Assembly: GCF_000765235.1 (NCBI RefSeq)
Contig: NZ_JPJG01000055.1
Location: 1 to 46,057 of the forward strand
Length of the DNA stretch: 46,057 nt
From: Oscillibacter sp. ER4
Lineage (GTDB): Bacteria; Bacillota; Clostridia; Oscillospirales; Oscillospiraceae
Direction of reading: 5' to 3'
Positions within the stretch are counted from its first letter, which is position 1. The number at the start of each line of letters is the position of its first letter. Shown here piece after piece: positions 1-6,373 of this stretch. The notes below the pieces were generated by a model, which had not been told where the DNA came from, ran no database searches, and worked only from the letters and a program-made list of their open reading frames with translations. A program made the translations under genes and the position numbers.

Positions 1-93
1 CTCTACCTGTCCCCAATTCTCGATCTGCACAGCAGCGATCTGGTCAGCTATACCATATCGGATCGTCCTGTGCTCAGCATGGTAACCACCATA
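1..93 (+). pseudogene. Truncated IS3-family transposase (OrfB) remnant
   Basis: The first frame of the window reads as about 30 residues of the integrase core of an IS3/IS150-type transposase, with the family pattern LYLSPILDLHSSDLVSY followed by TISDRPVL. The similarity stops abruptly near base 90 and runs into a terminator, so the downstream catalytic part (including the last acidic residue of the DDE triad) is missing. The upstream part lies outside the window. Family recognition is from memory of the motif, not from a search. It is a dead fragment as far as can be seen and marks past insertion activity beside ppa. Confidence 0.65.
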
Positions 94-94
94 G

Positions 95-127
95 AAAGGG
101 AAAGGCCGTCAGCCTTTCCCTTTTTTT
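95..127. terminator. Intrinsic terminator between transposase remnant and ppa
   Basis: A perfect stem of GGGAAAGGC and GCCTTTCCC with a five-base loop is followed by seven T on the plus strand. On the minus strand the tail is only TTTCT, but the hairpin lies just beyond the ppa stop and could end that transcript too. Confidence 0.8.
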
Positions 128-130
128 GCT

Positions 131-661
131 TTAACGGCAATATTTTTCAATATAAGCGTTCTGGCACTTGATGATGATCTTGATGGCTTCCTCGCGGCCG
201 AGGACGTCGCTGACGACGGTCTCCTTGCCCTCCAGGCTCTTGTAGACGCGGAAGAAGTGGCGGATTTCGCTTGCCACATGGTTCGGCAGCTCCGAGATGT
301 CCTGATAGGTGTTGTAGGTCGGATCCTGGAAGGGAATGGCAATGATCTTTTCATCGAGACTGCCGCTGTCCTCCATCGAAATAACGCCGATGGGGTAGCA
401 CTCCACGAGGCTCAGCGGGCGGATGCATTCAGAGCAGAGCACCAGAACGTCCAGCGGGTCGCCGTCGTCTGCCCAAGTGCGGGGGATGAAGCCGTAGTTG
501 GCGGGATAGTGAGTCGAGGTGTAGAGAATTCGGTCGAGACGCAGCGCGCCGGTCTCTTTATCCATCTCGTACTTGTTTTTCGAGCCCTTCTCGATCTCGA
601 TGACCGCGAAAAAGTCCTCGGGGCGCACGCGCGCCGGTGCAATATCATGCCAAAGATTCAT
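131..661 (-). CDS. ppa: Inorganic pyrophosphatase, family I (soluble)
   Basis: Hydrolyses pyrophosphate released by biosynthetic reactions, in the cytoplasm. The 176-residue length fits family I bacterial enzymes. The signature around residues 66-72, DGDPLDV, carries the metal-binding aspartates, and the N-terminal half has the expected E.E...KNKYE and YP.NYGFIP segments. The start is preceded on the minus strand by an AAGGGAG ribosome site. It lies downstream of nfnAB on the same strand, separated by a hairpin at 692-722, so it may be read by readthrough or from its own promoter. Recognition is strong; it is a standalone housekeeping gene. Confidence 0.95.
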   Translation of the reverse strand: MNLWHDIAPARVRPEDFFAVIEIEKGSKNKYEMDKETGALRLDRILYTSTHYPANYGFIPRTWADDGDPLDVLVLCSECIRPLSLVECYPIGVISMEDSGSLDEKIIAIPFQDPTYNTYQDISELPNHVASEIRHFFRVYKSLEGKETVVSDVLGREEAIKIIIKCQNAYIEKYCR

Positions 662-691
662 AATAGTTCTCCCTTCGTGAGAAATGGTATT

Positions 692-722
692 GAGAAAACG
701 CGCAGAAGTACGCTTCTGCGCG
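692..722 (-). terminator. Terminator after nfnB
   Basis: Ten-base-pair stem CGCGCAGAAG/CTTCTGCGCG with a TACG loop (699-722). Read on the minus strand it is followed by TTTTCTC, just past the nfnB stop codon. Confidence 0.7.
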
Positions 723-738
723 CTTTCGCTGACGAAAA

Positions 739-2127
739 TTATTTGCTCAGTGCCTCGTCGATGCTCTTCGCGCCGAGCTTGCCGGCGCCCATGGCGAGGA
801 TGACGGTGGCAGCACCCGTGACGGCGTCGCCGCCGGCGTAGACGTTCTGATGAGAGGTGAGACCGGCCTCGTTCACGACGATGCCGCCCTTGCGGTTGAC
901 CTCAAGACCCGGGGTGGTGTTCTTGATGAGCGGGTTCGGCGTAGTGCCAAGCGACATGATGACGCAGTCGACCGGCAGATCGTGTTCGCTGCCGACCTTT
1001 TCGATCGGGCGGCGGCGGCCGGAGGCGTCAGGCTCGCCCAGCTCCATCTCCACGCAGGTCATGGAGGAGACATAGCCCTTCTCATCGCCGTTGATCTTGA
1101 CGGGGTTATTGAGCGTCTTGAAGACGATGCCCTCTTCGATGGCATGCTCGACCTCCTCGTGACGGGCGGGCAGCTCTTCCATGCCGCGGCGGTAGACGAC
1201 GTACACGTCCGCGCCCAGGCGCTTGGAGCAGCGCGCGGCGTCCATGGCGACGTTGCCGCCGCCGACGACGGCGACTTTCTTGCCCTGAAGCGGCATGATG
1301 GGCGTGTCGGAGCCGTCCTTATAAGCCTTCATCAGGTTGATACGGGTCAGGAACTCGTTGGCGGAGTAAACGCCGCAGAGGTTCTCGCCGGGGATGTGCA
1401 TGAACATCGGAAGACCCGCGCCGGAGCCGATGAACACGGCCTCGAAGCCGTACTCGCTCATCAACTCGTCGATGGACACGACGCGGCCGATGACCATGTT
1501 CGTCTCGACCTTGACACCGAGGGCCTTCAGGCCGTCGACTTCCTTCTGCACGATGGCCTTGGGAAGTCTGAACTCGGGGATGCCGTAGACCAGCACGCCG
1601 CCGGCGAGGTGGAGCGCTTCAAACACGGTGACGTCATAGCCATTCTTGGCAAGGTCACCCGCGCAGGTGAGACCGCTGGGGCCGGAACCGATGACCGCGA
1701 CCTTGTGGCCGTTGGGCGTGGGCTTGGCGGGCGCTTCCTGCACGTTTGCATTGTGCCAGTCGGCGACAAAGCGCTCGAGGCGGCCGATGCCGACAGGCTC
1801 GCCCTTGATGCCGCGGATGCACTTCGATTCGCACTGCGTCTCCTGCGGGCAGACGCGGCCGCAGACGGCGGGCAGGGAAGAGGTCTCGTGAATGACCTGA
1901 TAGGCGCCCTCGTAGTCCTTTTCAGTGATCTTCTTGATGAATTCGGGGATCTTGACCTGCACCGGGCAGCCGGAGACGCAGGGATGGTTCTTGCAGTTTA
2001 AGCAGCGGGCTGCTTCGTCGAGCGCCTGCTCCTCGGTATAGCCGAGGGCAACCTCCAGAAAGTTCTTGTTGCGGACGTTGGGCTCCTGCGAGGGCATTTC
2101 GTTCTTCTTCAGACTCATGTTAGGCAT
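739..2127 (-). CDS. nfnB: NfnB / GltD-like FAD- and NADP-dependent oxidoreductase subunit (462 aa)
   Basis: Homologue of the glutamate synthase small subunit. In anaerobes with this neighbour it forms the NADH-dependent reduced ferredoxin:NADP oxidoreductase (electron-bifurcating transhydrogenase). The N-terminal CLNCKNHPC...GCP motif binds a [4Fe-4S] cluster. Two Rossmann motifs are visible, VIGSGPSGLTCAGDLAKNGY for FAD and VVGGGNVAMDAARCSKRLGA for NADP(H), and the C-terminal YAGGD element is present. The reading frame stays open further upstream, but the ATG at 2127 is chosen because AAGGAGG lies nine bases before it, inside the end of nfnA. It is cotranscribed with nfnA. It is often annotated gltA, but no large glutamate synthase subunit is nearby, so the Nfn role is preferred. 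An alternative is sulfide dehydrogenase (SudA). Confidence 0.9.
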   Translation of the reverse strand: MPNMSLKKNEMPSQEPNVRNKNFLEVALGYTEEQALDEAARCLNCKNHPCVSGCPVQVKIPEFIKKITEKDYEGAYQVIHETSSLPAVCGRVCPQETQCESKCIRGIKGEPVGIGRLERFVADWHNANVQEAPAKPTPNGHKVAVIGSGPSGLTCAGDLAKNGYDVTVFEALHLAGGVLVYGIPEFRLPKAIVQKEVDGLKALGVKVETNMVIGRVVSIDELMSEYGFEAVFIGSGAGLPMFMHIPGENLCGVYSANEFLTRINLMKAYKDGSDTPIMPLQGKKVAVVGGGNVAMDAARCSKRLGADVYVVYRRGMEELPARHEEVEHAIEEGIVFKTLNNPVKINGDEKGYVSSMTCVEMELGEPDASGRRRPIEKVGSEHDLPVDCVIMSLGTTPNPLIKNTTPGLEVNRKGGIVVNEAGLTSHQNVYAGGDAVTGAATVILAMGAGKLGAKSIDEALSK

Positions 2128-2128
2128 A

Positions 2129-2971
2129 TTACTGAACCTCCTTGCTGAACAGGTTGCAGGTCTCTTCGTATTTGTGGCGCTCCCAGTCGAAGTACATCTT
2201 GCCGCGCTTGAGACTCTCGTCCCAGTCGACCTTGTGACCGTCGAAGTCCGGGCCGTCGACGCAGGCGAACTTCGTCTCGCCGCCGACGGTGAGGCGGCAG
2301 CCACCGCACATGCCGGTGCCGTCGACCATGATCGGGCTCATGGAAACGGTGGTGGGGATGCCGTAGGGCTCGGTGGTCTTGGACACGAATTTCATCATGA
2401 TGGCAGGGCCGATGGCGAAGATCTCGTCATACTGGTTGCCCGCGTCGATGAGCTCCTTGAGCGCATCGGTGACAAGACCCTTCTCGCCGTAAGAGCCGTC
2501 GTCCGTCATCAGCTTCAAAACGCTGGACGCCGCGCGGAACTTGTCCTCAAGAATGACGAGGTCCTTATTCTTGAAGCCGACGACCGCGTGGACTTCCGCG
2601 CCGCAGTCGTGGAACTTCTTCAAAACGGGGTAAGCGATGGCGCAGCCGACGCCGCCGCCCACGACGCAGACCTTCTTCTTGCCTTCGGTCTCGGTCGGGC
2701 GGCCCAGCGGGCCGACAAAGTCCTGAATGTACTCGCCCTCGGCTTTATGTCTGAGCTTTTCGGTGGTGGCGCCGATCGTCTGCACGATGATGGTGACGGT
2801 GCCCTTCTCACGGTCGAAGTCGTGGATGGTGATGGGGATACGTTCACCGTTTTCATCGACGCGCAGGATGATGAACTGGCCGGGCTCGGCCTTCTTTGCC
2901 ACCATCGGCGCCTCGATCTCGTAGAGGGTCACGGTGGGCTTGAGCGCTTCTTTCTTCACGATGCGATACAT
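2129..2971 (-). CDS. nfnA: NfnA / SudB-type ferredoxin-NAD(P) reductase subunit (280 aa)
   Basis: Member of the ferredoxin-NADP reductase fold family that also contains the dihydroorotate dehydrogenase electron-transfer subunit. It binds FAD and a [2Fe-2S] cluster. The N-terminal half is the FAD barrel (GQFIILRVDENGERIPIT), the middle is the nucleotide-binding domain (VCVVGGGVGCAIAYPVLK), and the C terminus has the cluster cysteines in GMCGGCRLTVGG and KFACVDGPDFDGH. Its stop lies just before the nfnB start, which places the nfnB ribosome site inside this gene, so the two are translationally linked. Together they likely exchange electrons between ferredoxin, NADH and NADP. A promoter lies upstream at 3074-3102. 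Confidence 0.9.
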   Translation of the reverse strand: MYRIVKKEALKPTVTLYEIEAPMVAKKAEPGQFIILRVDENGERIPITIHDFDREKGTVTIIVQTIGATTEKLRHKAEGEYIQDFVGPLGRPTETEGKKKVCVVGGGVGCAIAYPVLKKFHDCGAEVHAVVGFKNKDLVILEDKFRAASSVLKLMTDDGSYGEKGLVTDALKELIDAGNQYDEIFAIGPAIMMKFVSKTTEPYGIPTTVSMSPIMVDGTGMCGGCRLTVGGETKFACVDGPDFDGHKVDWDESLKRGKMYFDWERHKYEETCNLFSKEVQ

Positions 2972-3073
2972 GAATGATTCTCCTTTTTGTTGAGATTCAG
3001 CGCCGTGCCGTCCGGGGAGAACGGCAGGCGGGATTCCTGGACGCAGCGCCGGGAATATGGAATGATGCTATAT

Positions 3074-3102
3074 TTTATATCATGAAAGTTTTCTTGCGTC
3101 AA
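3074..3102 (-). promoter_or_regulatory. Candidate sigma-A promoter for nfnAB
   Basis: On the minus strand TTGACG (3102-3097) and TATAAA (3079-3074) are separated by 17 bases, about 100 bases before the nfnA start. A loose palindrome ATGAT...ATCAT covers the -10 region (about 3063-3083) and could be an operator, perhaps for the divergently placed regulators nearby. No factor can be assigned. Confidence 0.55.
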
Positions 3103-3163
3103 TGAATGTCAAAATTCTGACGACGCAGGAAAACTTGCATTTACGAAAAATATTTGCAAAAAA

Positions 3164-3808
3164 CTAAAGCAGCGTCACGCTGCGGCCCTCGGTGCTGATG
3201 AGGTCCTCCTCGCGCATCTTGCGCATCTCGCGCATCATGGCGCTGCGGTCGGCGCTGATGTAGTCGGCAAGCATGCTGAGGGAAAACGGCAGGGGGAACG
3301 TCCGGCTGCCGTGCTCGTCGGCGAGCTGCTCGAAAAAGCACAGCAGCTTTTCGCGGATGGAGCGGCAGGCGAGCACCTCGATCCGGCGGCTCAGATGCAG
3401 AGACTTTTTCGAGAGCAGTTGGAAGAGGTTCGTTACGACCTGACTGTGGCAGGCGCAGGCGTTTTCGCAGCGCTTTGTGATCTGGTCATAGCGCATGAAG
3501 ATGACGCGGCAGTCCTCGCGGCACTCGATGAGTGCGCTGCCGTCGCGAAAGCCGGTGAATGCCAGCTCCTCGCCAAAGACGCTGCCCTCGTCCATGCTTT
3601 CAAGCACGGTGCGGTTGCCGTCGGCGTGCAGGCGCAGAAGCGCCGCGCTGCCCGAGAGCAGCACGCCGATCATGTCCTGCTGCTGCCCGCAGGTGAGGAT
3701 GGTCTGTCCTGCGCTGAAGCGCTGCTCGTAAGCGCTGAAGCAGCGCAGCATATTTTCGCACGATGCTTCGTCCACGCCTGTAAACAGCGCGGAATCGCGG
3801 CAGTCCAT
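3164..3808 (-). CDS. Crp/Fnr-family transcriptional regulator
   Basis: 214 residues, the usual length. The N-terminal cyclic-nucleotide-binding-like barrel spans about residues 10-120 (SGSAALLRLHADGNRTVLES, GSVFGEE), followed by the dimerisation helix and a C-terminal winged helix with LADYISADRSAMMREMRKMR as the recognition helix region. Several cysteines (CEN.CAC near residue 113) lie after the barrel, not at the N-terminal positions of Fnr, so an iron-sulfur cluster is not claimed. It is encoded immediately upstream of nfnAB on the same strand but has its own promoter (3872-3900), so it may control redox genes. The effector is unknown. Confidence 0.88.
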   Translation of the reverse strand: MDCRDSALFTGVDEASCENMLRCFSAYEQRFSAGQTILTCGQQQDMIGVLLSGSAALLRLHADGNRTVLESMDEGSVFGEELAFTGFRDGSALIECREDCRVIFMRYDQITKRCENACACHSQVVTNLFQLLSKKSLHLSRRIEVLACRSIREKLLCFFEQLADEHGSRTFPLPFSLSMLADYISADRSAMMREMRKMREEDLISTEGRSVTLL

Positions 3809-3871
3809 CGCTTTCCCTCCCGTAAGGCCTGCTGCTTTACCGGTGCAGCGCAGCCGTTGACCTATTGCATT

Positions 3872-3900
3872 ATCATATACCAGAGAGGGAAAAAAGTAAA
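3872..3900 (-). promoter_or_regulatory. Candidate promoter of the Crp/Fnr gene
   Basis: Minus-strand TTTACT (3900-3895) and TATGAT (3877-3872) are spaced by 17 bases, about 65 bases before the start codon. Confidence 0.55.
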
Positions 3901-3944
3901 TGACAATTTCGCGAAAAAATCGGACAAAAAAGCGTGCGATCCCT

Positions 3945-3978
3945 GTAAAAAAGCATCCGCCTTATTTGGCGGATGCTT
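3945..3978 (-). terminator. Terminator overlapping the LysR stop codon
   Basis: An eleven-base-pair perfect stem (3951-3961 with 3968-3978) surrounds a six-base loop. On the minus strand it is followed by TTTTTT. The LysR gene's TAA (3964-3962) lies in the loop, so the last codons of the gene form the 5' arm of its own terminator. Confidence 0.9.
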
Positions 3979-4888
3979 TGTCCTTGGTTTTGCGCGCATA
4001 GTCGTAAAACACCTGCGCGATGGGCGACAAAATGCTGTTTTTGTGCTTGACGATATAGAGCTGGCGGCGGAAGCGCGAGTCGGGGAAGGGGAAGGCGAGA
4101 AGCTTTCCGAACTGAACATAGTCCTGCGCGGCGCTCTGCGCGATGAGACCGACGCCGAGACCCTCGCTGACCATCTGCTTGACGCTCTCGGTCGAGCGGA
4201 TCTCGACCGCGGTGCGCAGCTGGGCGATGTCGACGCCGAGCTCATTTAAGAGTTCCTTGCCCGCCTGATACGTGCCGCTGCCCTTTTCACGGCTGATGAA
4301 CGTCTCTTCCTTGAGCTGCTCGATGGGGAAGGGCTTGCCCGCAAAGGCCTGATACTTTTCGGTGTTCGGCGCGATGAGCACCATCGGGTCGTTGGCAAAA
4401 TCCTGATAGACGCATTTGTGGCTCGCCACCATCGTGCCGCAGAAGCCGATCTCTACGCTGCGCGTGGCGACGAGCTCCACGACCTTGGGACTGTCCTCCA
4501 TCTGGATATTGAAGGTGATGTCCGGATAGCGGGCGCGGAAGTCCTGCAAAAGGTGCGGCAGATAATACTGGCTGGGCACCGTGGAGGCCGCGATGGAGAT
4601 CGTACCCTTCATCTCCTGCGAGAAGTTGCGCAGCGCGATGGCCGCGTTCTCGCGCACCTGCAGGATCTCCTTGGCGTATTTGTAGAGGAGCTTGCCCGCG
4701 TCGGAGGGGTAGGTCTCCTTCGTGGTGCGGACGATGAGCTTGATATTCAGTTTTCTCTCCAGTGCGGAGACGTGCGAGCTGATGGTCGGCTGCGTCAGGT
4801 GCAGCAGCTCCGCGGCGCGGGAAAAGCTGCAGTTTTCCACCACGTAGACGAACGCTTCGAGCTCTTTGATATCCATATCAATGTCCAT
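3962..4888 (-). CDS. LysR-family transcriptional regulator (CysB/CysL-like)
   Basis: 308 residues, with the LysR helix-turn-helix at residues 5-63 (AFVYVVENCSFSRAAELLHL, TQPTISSHVSALERKL) and a substrate-binding effector domain in the rest. The effector domain opens with GTISIAASTVPSQYYLP, typical of the branch that reads sulfur or small-anion signals; some Clostridia relatives are annotated as selenium-metabolism LysR regulators. The ATG at 4888 is preceded by GGGGGAAC; a second ATG four codons on is possible. Its 3' end is fused into a terminator. The small TSCPD protein lies upstream on the same strand. The target is unknown. Confidence 0.88.
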   Translation of the reverse strand: MDIDMDIKELEAFVYVVENCSFSRAAELLHLTQPTISSHVSALERKLNIKLIVRTTKETYPSDAGKLLYKYAKEILQVRENAAIALRNFSQEMKGTISIAASTVPSQYYLPHLLQDFRARYPDITFNIQMEDSPKVVELVATRSVEIGFCGTMVASHKCVYQDFANDPMVLIAPNTEKYQAFAGKPFPIEQLKEETFISREKGSGTYQAGKELLNELGVDIAQLRTAVEIRSTESVKQMVSEGLGVGLIAQSAAQDYVQFGKLLAFPFPDSRFRRQLYIVKHKNSILSPIAQVFYDYARKTKDKASAK

Positions 4889-5066
4889 GAAGTTCCCCCG
4901 TCAGACCGGCAAAAGCAAAATGTTTTGCGTTGATAGTGCGTTGAATGCTTATTTTTTAACAGTATACACAGTTTAGCGCCGTTTGTCCAGAGAGGGAAAC
5001 GGCATTTTGCAGGATTTTATGCATTTTTTGCCCGTGCGATGCACCGCGCGGGCAAAAAATGACGAC

Positions 5067-5327
5067 TTACTGCTTGTCCTGCGCCAGCGCCTCGCCCAGC
5101 GCGATGGCGAGCTGATCGGGGCAGGAGGTATTCTTGAAGCCGCAGCGGATGCCGCGCATGCGCGCGATGGCATCCTCGGCCTTCATGCCTTCGACCAGGC
5201 GCGAAATGCCCTGAAGGTTGCCGTTGCAGCCGCCGATGACCTCTACGCTCTTGATGGTGTGGTCGTCGTTCAGCTCAATGTGCATTTCCTTGGAGCAAAC
5301 GCCCTTGGTGCGGTAGTTATAAGTCAT
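5067..5327 (-). CDS. TSCPD domain protein (TIGR03905-type, four conserved cysteines)
   Basis: 86-residue protein with four cysteines in the contexts GVCSKEM, GGCNGN, IRCGF and TSCPDQLA. This matches the small TSCPD family, named for its last motif and related to a domain at the C terminus of class II ribonucleotide reductases. The cysteines could bind a metal. Translation from 5327 is favoured because AAGGAGAGA lies just upstream; the frame remains open for eleven more codons without a better site. It stands alone between the LysR gene and the divergent uppP. Its molecular function is not established. Confidence 0.85.
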   Translation of the reverse strand: MTYNYRTKGVCSKEMHIELNDDHTIKSVEVIGGCNGNLQGISRLVEGMKAEDAIARMRGIRCGFKNTSCPDQLAIALGEALAQDKQ

Positions 5328-5518
5328 TTCTATCTCTCCTTTTCTGATAGTCCGCGCCAATCATAGCACATTCGCCCTGCGTTCGCAAGGGATGCACCGA
5401 AAAAGGAAAGAAAAAGAAGATGCGGCAATTCGGGGTGGTATTCCGCGAACAAGCGTGCTATAATTATCCTGTTAGAATATTGCCATTACAGAACAAAACG
5501 CAAAAGGAGTTGTTTTTT

Positions 5519-6352
5519 ATGTCAGTTTTGACCGCCGTTGTTCTCGGCCTTGTGCAGGGGATCGCGGAATTTTTACCGATCTCGTCCTCCGGCCATCTCG
5601 CCATCGCGGAGCATTTACTAAGCATCCAGGGCGCGAGCAACGTGCCCGACTTTTTCGACGTGCTGCTCCACCTCGGCACGCTCGTGGCGGTGTTTGCCGC
5701 TTACTGGGATGATATCCGCGATATGATCGTGGAGTTTTTCACCGGCATCGGCGACCTTGCCCATCATCGCACGCCGAACCCCGTGCCGCCTGCGCGCCGT
5801 CTTATCCTGCTCATCATTGTGGGCACGCTGCCGCTTTTCGTCATGGTGCCGTTTCGCCGTTTTTTCACGGAGCTGAGTGATAATATGTACTTTATCGGCG
5901 GCGCGCTGATCGTCACGGGCATCCTGCTCTTTGCGAGCGACCGTGTGCGCCATGGCCGCAAGACGGAAAAGACCGCCACGCTGCTCGACGCGCTGCTTGT
6001 CGGTATCGGTCAGGCCATCGCGCTGTGCCCGGGAATCTCCCGCTCCGGCATGACGATCACGGCGGGCTGCTTCACGGGCTTTGAGCGCAAGTTTGCCGTG
6101 CGCTTTGCATTCCTGCTCTCCATCCCCGCGGTGTTGGGGGCGAACATCCTGACACTCAAAGACGCGATCGACGCGGGCATCGACTTCTCCAGCGTGCCCG
6201 TGTACCTCGTCGGTGTCGTCGTCGCGGCGGTGTCGGGCTATGCGAGCATCCGCCTGCTGCGCTATGTTGCCGACAAGGGCCGTTTCGGCGCGTTTGCCTA
6301 TTACTGCTGGGCCGCCGGCGTGCTGACGCTGGTGCTCACGATCCTGCACTAA
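5519..6352 (+). CDS. uppP: Undecaprenyl-diphosphatase (277 aa)
   Basis: Integral membrane enzyme that dephosphorylates undecaprenyl pyrophosphate to recycle the lipid carrier for peptidoglycan synthesis; loss or excess changes bacitracin sensitivity. The family motifs are clear: GLVQGIAEFLPISSSGHL near the N terminus and PGISRSGMTITAG near residue 170. Length and the many hydrophobic segments fit BacA/UppP. The start at 5519 follows AAAAGGAG; the frame continues upstream without a ribosome site. A TATAAT lies at 5459-5464. The gene is followed 21 bases later by ftsK and is probably cotranscribed with it. Confidence 0.95.
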   Translation: MSVLTAVVLGLVQGIAEFLPISSSGHLAIAEHLLSIQGASNVPDFFDVLLHLGTLVAVFAAYWDDIRDMIVEFFTGIGDLAHHRTPNPVPPARRLILLIIVGTLPLFVMVPFRRFFTELSDNMYFIGGALIVTGILLFASDRVRHGRKTEKTATLLDALLVGIGQAIALCPGISRSGMTITAGCFTGFERKFAVRFAFLLSIPAVLGANILTLKDAIDAGIDFSSVPVYLVGVVVAAVSGYASIRLLRYVADKGRFGAFAYYCWAAGVLTLVLTILH

Positions 6353-6373
6353 TTTTTGATTCTGAGGTGAATC

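Noticed and set aside
850-2001. Long plus-strand open frame opposite nfnB
   Set aside because: It is a shadow of the real minus-strand gene; its Asp/His/Val-rich composition is typical of antisense frames in GC-rich genes.
3414-3500. Fnr-type iron-sulfur cluster in the Crp/Fnr regulator
   Set aside because: Cysteines cluster after the effector barrel, not in the N-terminal pattern that binds the cluster in Fnr.
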